NCBI GenBank assembly: GCA_002695005.1 | Contig: NZNT01000014.1 | Span: forward strand, 1-64,000 | DNA from: Maritimibacter sp. | Lineage (GTDB): Bacteria; Pseudomonadota; Alphaproteobacteria; Rhodobacterales; Rhodobacteraceae | Direction: 5' to 3' | DNA: 64,000 nt | Part shown: positions 35,621-46,987 of the stretch, piece by piece | Layout: every line of letters starts with the position of its first letter | How positions within the stretch are numbered: the stretch's first letter is position 1 | Position numbers and translations under genes: made by a program | The notes under the pieces: generated by a model | Databases searched by the model: none | What the model saw: only the letters and a program-made list of their open reading frames with translations | What the model was told of the DNA's origin: nothing

Positions 35621-37123
35621 ATGTCCTTATCCGTTACGTCCGAAATGATAAGGACGTGCGCAGATCGGGGTGGCATTGTGGATAAGGGAAGACAAGGCGA
35701 GTTCGACCACGCGTCAGAACGCGTTGCAGTGGACGATCAACCACTCGCGATTGTCGTCAGCACGGCGGAAGCCGCCGATTTCTTTGCCGAAGAAGCTTTC
35801 GCCATGGCAGGCTGCACGCTTCTGCGTGCGCACACGCTCTATGAGGCGACCGAACTGTGCAAGTCACGGAATCCAGACCTTTTGGTGATTCCGCTGAAGA
35901 TCGAGGGCGAATCCCTCATCCCCTACCTGACCATGTGCAAAGCCGAGAAACAGATCTCGGTCATCGTGATCGCCGAGAGCGATCAGATCAACGACGCCGC
36001 CGAGGCGATGCGCGTCGGCGCGGATGATTGCCTGTTCCACCCCTTCTCCAACGCCCGCCTGACCCGGACCCTGCGGTCGGTCACGGGCACCGGCACCGCC
36101 CGTCAGCCCGCAACGGCGTCTCACCGCGCCGAGGTGAAAGCCGCGAATGACGGGGATGCGCCTGACAGCGGCCCCGCATCGCGCCTGCCCGAGCCGGTTC
36201 ACGGGATGATCGGCACCACTCCCGAGATGCGCCGGCTGTTTCGAAAGATCGACGCTGCGGCCAGCGTCTCAGACCCGGTGCTCATCCACGGCGAGATCGG
36301 GACCGGCCGCTCGACCTTCGCCCGCGCGATCCACGACGCCTCGTCGCGTGCGGGCGCGCCATTCGTCACGCTCGACTGCGCCGCGCTCGACCCCGAAACG
36401 CTGGAGACGGAACTGTCACCGGCCAATCCTTCGGGCGCCGTCGCGCGGGCGGGGCGCGGCACGCTCCTCATCGACCGGGTGGACGAGCTCGACACCCGCC
36501 TTCAGGCCCGGCTCCTGCCGCTCGTGGCACAGCACGCGACGCCCGACGGGGCCGCGGCGACCGCGCGCATGATCGCCACCATGTCGCGCACACCGGCCCA
36601 GGCGCTGGCCGAGGGCCGGCTGCGCGAGGATTTCTACTACGCCCTGAACGTGCTCGCCTTCGCCCTGCCCCCGCTCCGGATGCGCGGCGGCGACGTGGGC
36701 AACATACTCCTGACGAAAACGCGCGACATCGCAAAGGCGCTCGGGCGCGAGGCCCCGGACCTGCGCGGCCCGGCCCTGTCGGTCCTCAGCACCTATCGCT
36801 GGCCCGGCAACCTCACCGAACTGGTCAACACCCTGCGCGGCGTGCTCCTGACCTGTGGCGAGGTCATCTCGACCCGCGACCTGCCGACAGACGTGCTGGA
36901 AGAGGAAACGCTGTCCAGCCTGCGCCCGCCCAACAGCCACGGCACCGCCGCGCGCGGCGACCTCGCCCCGCTCATCGGGCGACCGCTGGCCGAAATCGAA
37001 CGCGCCGTGATCGAGGCGACCATCGCCTCCGAAGGCGGCTCCATCCCCCGCGCGGCGAAGGTGCTCGACGTGTCGCCGTCGACGATCTACCGCAAGCGCG
37101 AAGGCTGGACCCGGCTGGACTGA
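35621..37123 (+). CDS. degenerate NtrC-like regulator
   Basis: The 500-residue protein has the receiver / AAA+ / Fis-type HTH layout of NtrC-family activators, but key residues are changed. In the receiver (about 42-150) the phospho-aspartate position is P91 (PDLLVIP) and the usual lysine is H140 (LFHPF). The P-loop is GEIGTGRST with R230 in place of lysine, and Walker B reads LLID285-R286 instead of DE. The GAFTGA loop that touches sigma-54 is absent. The C-terminal HTH ([20 protein letters not shown]) is intact. It probably binds DNA without phosphorylation or sigma-54 activation. ATG 35621 is the longest start; a GTG at 35678 is possible. Confidence 0.8.
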   Translation: MSLSVTSEMIRTCADRGGIVDKGRQGEFDHASERVAVDDQPLAIVVSTAEAADFFAEEAFAMAGCTLLRAHTLYEATELCKSRNPDLLVIPLKIEGESLIPYLTMCKAEKQISVIVIAESDQINDAAEAMRVGADDCLFHPFSNARLTRTLRSVTGTGTARQPATASHRAEVKAANDGDAPDSGPASRLPEPVHGMIGTTPEMRRLFRKIDAAASVSDPVLIHGEIGTGRSTFARAIHDASSRAGAPFVTLDCAALDPETLETELSPANPSGAVARAGRGTLLIDRVDELDTRLQARLLPLVAQHATPDGAAATARMIATMSRTPAQALAEGRLREDFYYALNVLAFALPPLRMRGGDVGNILLTKTRDIAKALGREAPDLRGPALSVLSTYRWPGNLTELVNTLRGVLLTCGEVISTRDLPTDVLEEETLSSLRPPNSHGTAARGDLAPLIGRPLAEIERAVIEATIASEGGSIPRAAKVLDVSPSTIYRKREGWTRLD

Positions 37124-37139
37124 CCCGGCCCCGGCCGCG

Positions 37140-37901
37140 TCAGACGAACTGCTCCCGGATCAGCCGTTCCTCGAGCCCGTGACCGGGATCGAACAGAACC
37201 TTGTGCCGGATGTCCGACGCGCTCGTCACCTCGACCGAGGTCACGACCCCCGCCGTCCGGCTGTCCGCATCCGCCATGACCGGGCGCTTGTCGGGCTCCA
37301 GCACGTCGAACCGGACGCTCGCTGCCTTGGGCAACAGCGCCCCGCGCCAGCGCCGGGGGCGGAAGGCCGCGATGGCGGTCAGCGCCAGCACATCCGCGCC
37401 GATGGGCAGGATCGGACCATGCGCCGAATAGTTGTAGGCGGTGGAGCCCGCAGGCGTCGCGATCAGCGCACCGTCGCAGACCAGCTCTGCCAGCCGCCGC
37501 CGCCCGTCAACCGAGATCGCGATCTTGGCGGCCTGCGGCCCGGCCCGCAGCATCGACACCTCGTTGATCGCGAGCTTCTCGACGATGCCCCCGTCCCGCG
37601 TGGTCGCGCGCATCTTCAGCGGGTTGATGACCTCCAGCTCCGCGTCGCCCAGCCGCTCTTCCAGCCGCTCCACGGAAAACTCGTTCATCAGAAAACCGAC
37701 CGTCCCCCGGTTCATGCCATAGACCGGCACGTCGAGCTCCTGCGTCCCGTGCAAGGTCTGGAGCATGAAGCCGTCACCCCCCAGCGCCACGATCACGTCG
37801 GCCTCGGCGGGAGGGACATTGCCATACCGCTCGCACAGCTCCGCCAGGGCGGTCTGCGCATTGGGGCCGTCGGAGGCCATGAAGGCCAGTTTTGGTGCCA
37901 T
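37140..37901 (-). CDS. nadK: NAD kinase
   Basis: NadK phosphorylates NAD to NADP. The 253-residue protein carries the GGDG motif ([16 protein letters not shown]), [10 protein letters not shown], the NE/S pair (INEVSMLR), and [21 protein letters not shown]. The length is normal for alphaproteobacteria. I chose the ATG at 37901 ([10 protein letters not shown]); the frame is open about 49 codons further, but that part is unlike the family. It diverges from glyA. Confidence 0.94.
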   Translation of the reverse strand: MAPKLAFMASDGPNAQTALAELCERYGNVPPAEADVIVALGGDGFMLQTLHGTQELDVPVYGMNRGTVGFLMNEFSVERLEERLGDAELEVINPLKMRATTRDGGIVEKLAINEVSMLRAGPQAAKIAISVDGRRRLAELVCDGALIATPAGSTAYNYSAHGPILPIGADVLALTAIAAFRPRRWRGALLPKAASVRFDVLEPDKRPVMADADSRTAGVVTSVEVTSASDIRHKVLFDPGHGLEERLIREQFV

Positions 37902-38072
37902 CTCCACGCCCCGCTGGTTTCCTGTCACGCTCACTTGGTTCCGAAAGAAACACAAGTTTCTCCCAAGCGCCAGAATTGCCGCGAATTTGACCCTGCGTGT
38001 CGCCCCCGGCCTTTCAGCACAGCCGAAAAGGCCGTATGTGAGCGGCATATGCCAGTCCCAAGGAGACGCGCC

Positions 38073-39365
38073 ATGAAGGACATTCGCTCACCCGGCTTCT
38101 TTTCCGAGCCGCTTTCCTCCCGCGATCCCGAGCTCTGGGCCTCGATCACCGGCGAACTGGGCCGCCAGCGCGACGAGATCGAACTCATCGCCTCCGAGAA
38201 CATCGTCTCCGCCGCCGTGATGGAAGCGCAGGGGTCGGTGATGACCAACAAGTACGCCGAGGGCTACCCCGGCAAGCGCTACTACGGCGGCTGTCAGTAT
38301 GTCGACGTGGCCGAGACGCTGGCCATCGAACGCGCGACCGAGCTGTTCGGCTGCCAGTTCGCCAACGTGCAGCCCAACTCCGGCTCGCAGGCCAACCAGG
38401 GCGCCTTCACCGCGCTCATCAAGCCGGGCGACACGATCCTCGGCATGAACCTCGCCTCCGGCGGCCACCTGACTCACGGCGCGCCGCCGAACCAGTCGGG
38501 CAAGTGGTTCAACGCGATCCAGTACGGCGTGCGCAAGCAGGACAACCTGATCGACTATGACGAGGTCGAGGCGCTGGCCAAGGAACACCAGCCCAAGCTC
38601 ATCATCGCAGGTGGCTCGGCCATCCCGCGCCAGATCGACTTCGCGCGCTTCCGTGAAATCGCCGACATGGTCGGCGCTTACCTCCTCGTCGACATGGCCC
38701 ATTTCGCGGGCCTCGTGGCGGCGGGCGAACACCCCTCGCCCTTCCCCCATGCCGATGTCGCGACCACCACGACGCACAAGACCCTGCGCGGCCCGCGCGG
38801 CGGCATGATCCTGACCAATGACCCCGAGATCGCCAAGAAGATCAATTCGGCGATCTTCCCCGGCATCCAGGGCGGCCCCTTGATGCACGTCATCGCGGCC
38901 AAGGCCGTGGCGTTCGGCGAGGCGCTCGACCCGTCGTTCAAGACCTACCAGAAGGCCGTGCGCGCCAATGCCGTGGCACTGGCCGACCAGCTGATGAAGG
39001 GCGGTCTGGACATCGTGACCGGCGGCACCGACACGCATGTCATGCTCGTCGACCTGCGCCCCAAGGGCGTGAAGGGCAACGCGACCGAAAAGGCCCTCGG
39101 CCGCGCCCATATCACCTGCAACAAGAACGGCATCCCCTTCGATCCGGAAAAGCCGATGGTCACCTCGGGCATCCGCCTCGGCACGCCGGCGGGCACGACC
39201 CGCGGCTTCGGCGAGGACGAGTTCCGCCAGATCGCCGACCTGATCGTCGAAGTGGTGGACGGTCTGGCCGCGAACGGTGAAGAGGGCAACGGGGCCGTTG
39301 AAGAGGCCGTGAAGGCCAAGGTCGCCGCCCTCTGCGACGCCTTCCCGATCTACCCCGACCTGTAA
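38073..39365 (+). CDS. glyA: serine hydroxymethyltransferase
   Basis: GlyA moves a one-carbon unit between serine and tetrahydrofolate, giving glycine. The 430-residue protein has [38 protein letters not shown], and the PLP lysine in [14 protein letters not shown]. An AAGGAGA ribosome site precedes the ATG at 38073. A strong hairpin follows the stop. Confidence 0.97.
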   Translation: MKDIRSPGFFSEPLSSRDPELWASITGELGRQRDEIELIASENIVSAAVMEAQGSVMTNKYAEGYPGKRYYGGCQYVDVAETLAIERATELFGCQFANVQPNSGSQANQGAFTALIKPGDTILGMNLASGGHLTHGAPPNQSGKWFNAIQYGVRKQDNLIDYDEVEALAKEHQPKLIIAGGSAIPRQIDFARFREIADMVGAYLLVDMAHFAGLVAAGEHPSPFPHADVATTTTHKTLRGPRGGMILTNDPEIAKKINSAIFPGIQGGPLMHVIAAKAVAFGEALDPSFKTYQKAVRANAVALADQLMKGGLDIVTGGTDTHVMLVDLRPKGVKGNATEKALGRAHITCNKNGIPFDPEKPMVTSGIRLGTPAGTTRGFGEDEFRQIADLIVEVVDGLAANGEEGNGAVEEAVKAKVAALCDAFPIYPDL

Positions 39366-39374
39366 TCAGGCGGT

Positions 39375-39396
39375 GCGGGCGGCCAGGGCCGCCCGC
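39375..39396 (+). terminator. GC-rich hairpin after glyA
   Basis: GCGGGCGGCC and GGCCGCCCGC form a perfect stem of up to ten base pairs ten bases after the glyA stop. There is no U-run, so it may need other factors or mainly protect the 3' end. Confidence 0.5.
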
Positions 39397-39438
39397 GCAG
39401 CATTTGCGCCGCCCCGGCTACGCCGGGCCGTCGCGGCG

Positions 39439-39489
39439 GCGAGGGGCGCGGCCCCTCGCGCTCCCCGAGGTATTTTCGGACCAGAGAAG
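39439..39489. repeat. intergenic hairpin plus repeat-like tail
   Basis: GCGAGGGGC-GCG-GCCCCTCGC (39439-39459) is a perfect nine-base-pair hairpin. The block CTCCCCGAGGTATTTTCGGA with CCAGAGAAG (39461-39489) follows. Blocks of this form (CCCCGAG-TATTTT-GGCCAGA-like) recur between genes in many Rhodobacteraceae genomes as far as I recall; only this one copy is seen here. Confidence 0.45.
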
Positions 39490-39491
39490 TG

Positions 39492-39854
39492 TCAGAGCAG
39501 CCCGCGCCAGCCCATGAGGGCGAGCGCTATGCCGATCACGATCAGGATGTTGAGCGCATTTCCCGCGAGCCAGTGGATCACCACGCTCTTGCGCCGGTCC
39601 CACGGGTCCACCGCTTCGAGCCAGCCCTCGGCGCGTTTCGTCCCCGTCTCGATCCGTCCGTAATCCACCTGGGCCGCGAGCTTTGGGTGGTCCACCCGGT
39701 CCAGCGCCTCGACCAGTGCGTCGAGTTCGCGCCGCACCCAGCGCGGAATGCGCCGCCCCGCCCGCCTGAGCTTGGTGGCGAGGTCGGGGCCGCGGATGTC
39801 CAGCCGTTCTTCCATGAGCTGCGCGAGGTGATCGGCGCGGGCGTGCAGGTCCAT
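39492..39854 (-). CDS. small membrane-anchored hypothetical protein
   Basis: The 120-residue protein has a charged, helical N-terminal part (LHARADHLAQLMEERLDIRG) with many Arg and Asp, and one C-terminal membrane helix (about residues 97-115, ALNILIVIGIALALMGW). It is a tail-anchored type. I do not recognise a function. A good GAGAGAG site precedes the ATG at 39854. It diverges from the hydrolase gene at 39927. Confidence 0.7.
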   Translation of the reverse strand: MDLHARADHLAQLMEERLDIRGPDLATKLRRAGRRIPRWVRRELDALVEALDRVDHPKLAAQVDYGRIETGTKRAEGWLEAVDPWDRRKSVVIHWLAGNALNILIVIGIALALMGWRGLL

Positions 39855-39926
39855 GTCTCTCTCTTTCCGGCAGCAGAATAGGCGAAGGGTCTTTTCGCCT
39901 CAACGCCCGCACGCTATGGGGGGTTC

Positions 39927-40685
39927 ATGCTCGCGATGCAATCCTTCGGCGCGGATGACACGCGCCCGCCCGTCCTCATCGTCCACGGCCTGTTCGGATC
40001 GGGCCGCAACTGGGGCGTGATCGCCAAGCGGCTGGCCGACAGCCGCCGGGTCGTCACGGTCGACATGCGCAACCACGGCGACAGCCCGCGCGCGGACAGC
40101 CAGTCCTATCCCGAGATGGCCCGCGACCTTGCCGAGGTGATCGGCGAGATCGGCGGCACGGCGGATGTGATCGGGCATTCGATGGGGGGCAAGGCTGCGA
40201 TGGTGCTCGCGCTTACCCGGCCCGACTGCGTGAACCGCCTGATCGTGGCCGATATCGCCCCCGTCGCCTATGGCCACAGCCAGATGGCGCTGGTGGAGGC
40301 GATGCAGGCGCTGGACCTTTCGGGGATCGAGACACGCTCGGACGCGGATGCGGCGCTTGCGGAGGCGGTTGCGGAAAAGGGCGTGCGGTCCTTCCTGCTC
40401 CAGTCCCTCGACGTGCGCGAGGGGCAATGGAAGCTGAACCTCGACGTGCTGGGGCGCGACATGGACGTGGTCACCGGCTTTCCCGATGTGACCGGCAGCT
40501 TCGAGGGGCCGACGCTGTTCCTCGCCGGGGCCGAGAGCGATTACGTCCGGCCCGAGCACCGCGAGATCATCAAGACCCTCTTCCCCGAGGCGCGGCAGGC
40601 CAAGATCCCGGGTGCGGGCCATTGGCTCCATGCCGAGAAGCCGCGCGAGTTCGAGGCGGCGGCGCGCGCGTTCCTCGACGGCTGA
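39927..40685 (+). CDS. alpha/beta hydrolase (YbfF-like esterase)
   Basis: The 252-residue protein has the oxyanion motif HGLFGSGRNWG, the VDMRNHGDSPR segment, nucleophile Ser in GHSMGGKAAM, an acid residue in AGAESDYV, and the catalytic His in GAGHWLHAEKP. The pattern fits YbfF-type acyl-CoA or short-chain esterases. There is no signal peptide, so it acts in the cytoplasm. The physiological substrate is not clear. Confidence 0.88.
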   Translation: MLAMQSFGADDTRPPVLIVHGLFGSGRNWGVIAKRLADSRRVVTVDMRNHGDSPRADSQSYPEMARDLAEVIGEIGGTADVIGHSMGGKAAMVLALTRPDCVNRLIVADIAPVAYGHSQMALVEAMQALDLSGIETRSDADAALAEAVAEKGVRSFLLQSLDVREGQWKLNLDVLGRDMDVVTGFPDVTGSFEGPTLFLAGAESDYVRPEHREIIKTLFPEARQAKIPGAGHWLHAEKPREFEAAARAFLDG

Positions 40686-40688
40686 GCA

Positions 40689-41405
40689 TCAGTCTGCCGG
40701 ACGGTGCGCCGCCTCCCTGCGCTTGCCGATCCAGCGGGCCACGAGCCAGACGATCAGCGCCCAGGCCGCGCCCAGCGTCCAGCCCGCCAGAACGTCGGAC
40801 GGCCAGTGGACACCGAGGTAGACCCGGCTCACCCCCACCGACAGGGTCAGAAGCACCGCCGCCACGGCATAGAAAGCGCGGATCGACCGGCGGCCCTCCA
40901 GCCGGGCCAGCATCACCGCGAGCGTGAGGTAGGTGACCGCCGCCATCATCGAATGGCCCGAGGGGAAGGACGCGGTCGCGACCTCCACCCCATGCGGGAC
41001 GAGGTCGGGGCGCGGGCGGTCGAACCCGGCCTTGGCGACGTGCGACAGCGCCCGCCCGCCCAGCACCGCGATGGCAAGGAACAGCGCGGCGCCGCGCCGG
41101 CCGCGCAGGACGAGGTGGACGAGCGCCGCGACCGTCACCAGCGTCAGCACCGTGACCCCGCCCAGCGCCGTGATGTCGCGCATCACGACCTCAACCTGAG
41201 GCCCGCCGATCGGGGTCGCCGGATCGCCCGCGCTGCGCAGCGCCATCAGCACGGATTCGTCGAAGGCGCGCAGGTCGCCCTCGATCATCTGCCCGGACAG
41301 CACGACAAAGGCCCACACCCCGCCCGCGACGCAAAGCACGGCAAGCAGGGTCACGGTCTCCACGCGGCGCAGAAGGGCGGCGATTACGTTGGAACGGTCG
41401 GGCAT
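40689..41405 (-). CDS. PAP2-family phosphatase
   Basis: This membrane phosphatase has about six hydrophobic helices and the three-part active site: KAGFDRPRP, FPSGHSM and SRVYLGVHWPSD. PAP2 enzymes in bacteria remove phosphate from lipid phosphates such as undecaprenyl pyrophosphate, phosphatidate or phosphatidylglycerol phosphate; which one applies here is open. The ATG at 41405 (MPDRSNVIAALL) is my choice; another at 41429 is possible. It stops three bases after the convergent hydrolase gene ends. Confidence 0.88.
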   Translation of the reverse strand: MPDRSNVIAALLRRVETVTLLAVLCVAGGVWAFVVLSGQMIEGDLRAFDESVLMALRSAGDPATPIGGPQVEVVMRDITALGGVTVLTLVTVAALVHLVLRGRRGAALFLAIAVLGGRALSHVAKAGFDRPRPDLVPHGVEVATASFPSGHSMMAAVTYLTLAVMLARLEGRRSIRAFYAVAAVLLTLSVGVSRVYLGVHWPSDVLAGWTLGAAWALIVWLVARWIGKRREAAHRPAD

Positions 41406-41457
41406 TTGGTCATCCGGGCTGGGGTCCATGCCCCGAACGCCCGGACTGCGGCAAGGT

Positions 41458-41769
41458 TCAGTGCGTCCAGACCTGACGCCGGTTGGTGGCGAAGTTGTCA
41501 CCATAGCCGCCGGGGCGGATGTTGAGCTTGCGCTTGTGCGGCTCCATCACCACAGCGTCGATCCCCTTCTCCTCGGCATAGGCGAGCGCCGCCTCTTTCG
41601 AGGAAAACCGGATGCGCACCTGGCTTTGGGTGTCGGAGGAGCTGGTCCAGCCCATCAGCGGATCGATCTCGCGCTTTTCGTCCGCGACGTAGTCGAGCAC
41701 CCACTGCTTGGTCCGGGCCTGGCCGGACGTCATCGCGTTGCGGGCGGGTTTGTAAATGCGAGCACGCAT
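41458..41769 (-). CDS. complex I accessory subunit, NDUFS4-like
   Basis: The 103-residue protein matches the ETC complex I conserved-region family (NDUFS4 of mitochondria), which binds NADH dehydrogenase in alphaproteobacteria and eukaryotes. [43 protein letters not shown], and the C-terminal [19 protein letters not shown] are present. The ATG at 41769 has a GGAGG site; the long upstream frame is non-coding leader. A structured leader with two hairpins precedes the gene. Confidence 0.93.
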   Translation of the reverse strand: MRARIYKPARNAMTSGQARTKQWVLDYVADEKREIDPLMGWTSSSDTQSQVRIRFSSKEAALAYAEEKGIDAVVMEPHKRKLNIRPGGYGDNFATNRRQVWTH

Positions 41770-41805
41770 GGAAGCCTCCGTCTGATCGCCTGTTTTATGG
41801 GGGAT

Positions 41806-41841
41806 AAAGCGGGGCTTTCGCAAGGGCAAAAGCCCCGCTTT
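41806..41841 (-). terminator. terminator-like hairpin in the leader of the NDUFS4-like gene
   Basis: AAAGCGGGGCTTT (41806-41818) pairs with AAAAGCCCCGCTTT (41828-41841), a 13-base-pair stem. On the minus strand it is followed by TTATCCCCCATAAAA and, 37 bases on, by the gene's ATG. It could end a short upstream transcript or attenuate the gene. Confidence 0.65.
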
Positions 41842-41851
41842 GGGAGGGTGA

Positions 41852-41907
41852 CTGCCGGCCCCGGCGAGGGAGCGAGGGGTGGGGTGGGTGTTCACCGGGA
41901 CCGGCAG
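41852..41907 (-). ncRNA. candidate structured leader or small RNA
   Basis: CTGCCGGCCCCGG (41852-41864) and CCGGGACCGGCAG (41895-41907) pair at 12 of 13 positions around a 30-base G/C-rich loop. With the hairpin at 41806-41841 it makes a stem-loop followed by a terminator, the usual shape of a small RNA or an attenuator transcribed on the minus strand. It does not match a named RNA family that I can recognise. Confidence 0.4.
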
Positions 41908-42225
41908 CCAGTCTGCTGCTTGCACCCAATGACTACCAAGTCCGGGCGGTGCGCCGCAACGCAAAATTCTACCTAAACGGAAAAAAGAAATTAAAGTTCG
42001 CCTTAAGGTGGTAAGGAAATCGTAACCATTTCGCGCACCCGCGAGAGGGCGGCAGGAACGGCGAAGCCGCCTCCGTGCGCAACAGCGCAGGCAGGGCAGA
42101 GACGAAGCCTCATGACGGCAGAATCGCGCAATGACGCGGCGCCGGGTATTCGCCAGATCGGGGGAGTGATTCGTGCGCCAGAGCCTGACGCCGGGCACCA
42201 GCGATGTCGGGAACGGCCTGCGCTC
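41908..42225. other. non-coding region upstream of the leader RNA candidate
   Basis: About 318 bases hold no convincing gene on either strand. 41960-42020 is AT-rich (a CTAAACGGAAAAAAGAAATT block) and is the likely promoter zone for the minus-strand leader transcript. No operator repeat was evident. Confidence 0.4.
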
Positions 42226-43170
42226 TCAGGCGGCTTTCCGGTCCATGAGAGGCCGGATCAACGGCTGCGGCAGCGTCACCCGCCGCAGAAGATCGGCTTC
42301 ATGCCGTTTCAGCACGTCGCGCGCAGTCTTGCCATAGCCGCCCGTGAGGGTGCGCAACTCGGGAAACAGCGTCAGGATTTCTTCGCGCGCCTCTTCCTCG
42401 AAGGCCGACAGCCCGACCCCGCCGGGATAGAAGCTCTCGCTGATCAGCCCTTCGGCGCTCAGGATCTGGTGACGGGCGAACAGCAGGTGGAAATACTCCA
42501 CCTCTCCCACCGCGTCGGTCACGATCGTGGTGCCGTTCACAAGGTGACGCGCGGCTGCCAGAACCTCGTCCTGCCCGAAGTATAGCTGGGCCTCCGGCCC
42601 GTCGATCAGGATGCGGTGCATGGGCGAGACGAGCAGATCGCGCGCGGGAACCCCCGGTGCGATGGAGCCGGCCGTGACACGCACGGGGCGCAGGCGCGCA
42701 TCCGGTGCCGCGTCGCGCAGATCGACCCGCTTCGACCCGGCCCACAGGATGCGCTGCACCCCCATGTCGACCGTCAGCACCTCGTCCCCCGCCCTGAGCG
42801 CCTCGACCGGGCGCGGGCCGTGGGGCGTGTCGATCATCGTGCCACGCGTAAAGCAGGGCGGCTCGTCCAGCCCGTTGATGGTGATGGTGACGGTGGAATT
42901 GCCACCTGTCGACGTGACGTTGAACACCTCGGTCAGCGTATCGCCCGTGTCCAGCGCCTGGATCGCCGGTTGCGAGTTGTCGGCGGTGTAGGTCCAGACC
43001 CCGTCACTGTCGATCACGAGGTCGCCGTAGGTGCCCGTCAGCGTGCCGGGCGTCCAGTCGCCGTTGTCGTTGCCGACATAATAGTCGATGTCACCGCTCG
43101 CGACGAGGTTGCCGCCGACCACGCCGGTATCCTCGGTGACCGCACCGGTGGAGGGACGCGGGAACCCCAT
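42226..43170 (-). CDS. VCBS-Hint domain protein
   Basis: The 314-residue protein has an N-terminal VCBS-like beta domain (about 11-103, GVWTYTADNSQPAIQALDTG, then TVTITINGLDE) and a Hint domain from C106 (CFTRGTMIDTPHGPRPVEAL, then AGDEVLTVD). The Hint part runs to about 250, with SPMHRILIDGPEAQLYFG and HLLFARHQILSAEGLISES. Hint domains can cleave or splice proteins at the leading Cys; the block order is that of bacterial Hint_2 proteins attached to RTX/VCBS secreted proteins. There is no classical signal peptide, so type I secretion is likely. Its start overlaps the acyltransferase stop by one base (TGATG). Confidence 0.88.
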   Translation of the reverse strand: MGFPRPSTGAVTEDTGVVGGNLVASGDIDYYVGNDNGDWTPGTLTGTYGDLVIDSDGVWTYTADNSQPAIQALDTGDTLTEVFNVTSTGGNSTVTITINGLDEPPCFTRGTMIDTPHGPRPVEALRAGDEVLTVDMGVQRILWAGSKRVDLRDAAPDARLRPVRVTAGSIAPGVPARDLLVSPMHRILIDGPEAQLYFGQDEVLAAARHLVNGTTIVTDAVGEVEYFHLLFARHQILSAEGLISESFYPGGVGLSAFEEEAREEILTLFPELRTLTGGYGKTARDVLKRHEADLLRRVTLPQPLIRPLMDRKAA

Positions 43171-43682
43171 CAGGCAACCTCATCCGTAAAATGCGCACGC
43201 ACCAGCCCGCGCTGGCCCCGGTTCCGGTCGCCCTCGACCACCTTCTTCACCTGCCCCTGCCGGTCGAGCCGCGCGAAGTAGAACGGCACATCAGGCGGGT
43301 GGCGGGCGATCTCGCGCGCGATGGCGCGCCCATGCCCGAAGGGCGCCAGCAGGTCGATGAACCACAGCGTGTCGCCTGCCGCCCACTCGTCATTGGTCGG
43401 GGCAACACCGTCGAACAGCATCCGGCGCGACACAGCCTCGTCCAGCCGCGCCCAGATCAGCGCCGCCGCCGTCGCGCCGTCGGCGTTCTCGAAGAAACGG
43501 ACGCAGGAATTGTTCACCGCCGGAATGAAGATCGACGAAATGACATGACCGGGATAGGTGCGGTGAAGCGGGCAATAGGACGCAAGGAACGACAGCTTGC
43601 CAAGGGCAAGCATCTGTTCATCGCCGGGCGGTGGCGGACCCCGTCGGGCCGCCGTCGCGGTATTTGCCTGTCTGCTCGACAT
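43170..43682 (-). CDS. toxin-activating lysine acyltransferase (HlyC/RtxC family)
   Basis: HlyC-type enzymes move a fatty acyl chain from acyl carrier protein to lysines of RTX toxins. The 170-residue protein keeps the family core: LGKLSFLASYCPLHRTYP with H40 matching the HlyC catalytic His, AVNNSCVRFFENADGATAAA, and GDTLWFIDLLAPFGHG with D110 matching the second catalytic residue. QVKKVVEGDR follows. The N-terminal 25 residues are Pro/Arg-rich and not conserved. It is translationally coupled to the Hint-VCBS protein, the likely substrate or partner (inference). Confidence 0.88.
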   Translation of the reverse strand: MSSRQANTATAARRGPPPPGDEQMLALGKLSFLASYCPLHRTYPGHVISSIFIPAVNNSCVRFFENADGATAAALIWARLDEAVSRRMLFDGVAPTNDEWAAGDTLWFIDLLAPFGHGRAIAREIARHPPDVPFYFARLDRQGQVKKVVEGDRNRGQRGLVRAHFTDEVA

Positions 43683-43901
43683 CTTCTGATGCCTCTTTTG
43701 TTTGCATCAGACTCGCCCGAAGGCTGTATTCTGTCAACGGACCGTTCCGTCATGGCCCGTTTCCAAGGCTCTAATGTTCGATATGTGGCCTTTGCGCACA
43801 TCCCTCCCGCCACCTCCTGTCAGGAGCACGCACCCCGGCGCCGCCTTGCCCCTTGAACGGGGCCAAAAAGAGAACAACTGTGTGGGCCGAAGGAGTCTCC
43901 C

Positions 43902-46066
<2,165 letters not shown>

Positions 46067-46070
<4 letters not shown>

Positions 46071-46987
46071 TTGATGATTTATTCTTAGGTGCTGCATTTG
46101 GGGTAGAGAACGCGGTCGGAATGTATGCTTACAGCTATGCTGTCCTACCGCCCGAGGTCATATATGAATTGGAAGAATACGACGACTACCTGAACGGAGT
46201 TCCTTCGCGATCTCACATTTATTTTATTGGAGAAACACCACGAGTTGTCATGCGATCCGTTGCAAGGGCGGGAAATACCCTTCTGGTCGTAATGGACATA
46301 GGAGGTACTGAAGCAACTGGCACGCTCGAAATGCCTACTGGCAGCGCACTTCATATGGATGAACAGTACTATTACATCATTGACAAAGACGGGAGAAAAA
46401 CCGCTCCAAGCACCGAACAGCTAATTGCATGCACCGGCCACCCTTTGCCGTTCAAAGTTCTTTATATTGGGCAGGCATATGGAACAGATGGAAGTAGGAC
46501 CGCGGCAGATCGCCTCTTGAAGCATGAAAAACTGCAAGAGATTGCAATTAGAGGGCCATCAGAAGGATGCCAACTCTCAATACTAATGGTCGAACTCGCC
46601 AGCAACCAACTAATCACCCAATTAAATCCCTTTGCCGATGAGCAAGATGAAAAGATTTCCGATGATCGAATCTCTAAAGGATTGGATCAACTATTCGGCA
46701 TGAGCATGGCGGAACGCGTCAGCCTCTATGAGGCCGCAATGATCAGATACTTTCTGCCGAAATATAATATTGAATTCAAGAAATCCTTCCCCTCGACAAA
46801 TCTAAAGATATTAAATGGTGTTTATGATAAGGATTTTTCTGCGGTGATTGCCGAATACGTTATGGATGAATCGTGCATTCAGCTTTTTTCAGACAACGTT
46901 GAAATGACAGACGCTCATATCGCACACTTTGACCTTCACAAGACTAGAGATCGCCATTTCTTTTTTTCGTCTAATCAACAGCCGTAG
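46067..46987 (+). CDS. GIY-YIG-like protein, AT-rich, joined to uvrB
   Basis: The 306-residue protein is markedly lower in GC than all neighbours, a sign of recent transfer. Its centre reads VLYIGQAYG (residues 131-139), then R149 and H153 in [10 protein letters not shown], and later E222 with [14 protein letters not shown] and FP. This is the YIG, Arg/His, Glu and PxYN order of GIY-YIG nucleases, with a YYYIID strand 30 residues earlier that could stand for GIY. The N-terminal 100 residues (mixed alpha/beta) are unrecognised. It overlaps the uvrB stop by four bases, so it is read through from uvrB. A nuclease or defence role is plausible but unproven. Confidence 0.7.

Noticed and set aside
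41850-41940. Signal recognition particle RNA
   Set aside because: A GGTGAAC-like string on the minus strand recalled SRP RNA, but the conserved GGAAGCAGCC-type tetraloop region is absent.
43683-43901. SOS (LexA) box upstream of uvrB
   Set aside because: Alphaproteobacterial LexA boxes read GTTC-N7-GTTC. GTTC and GAAC occur here, but no pair has the seven-base spacing.
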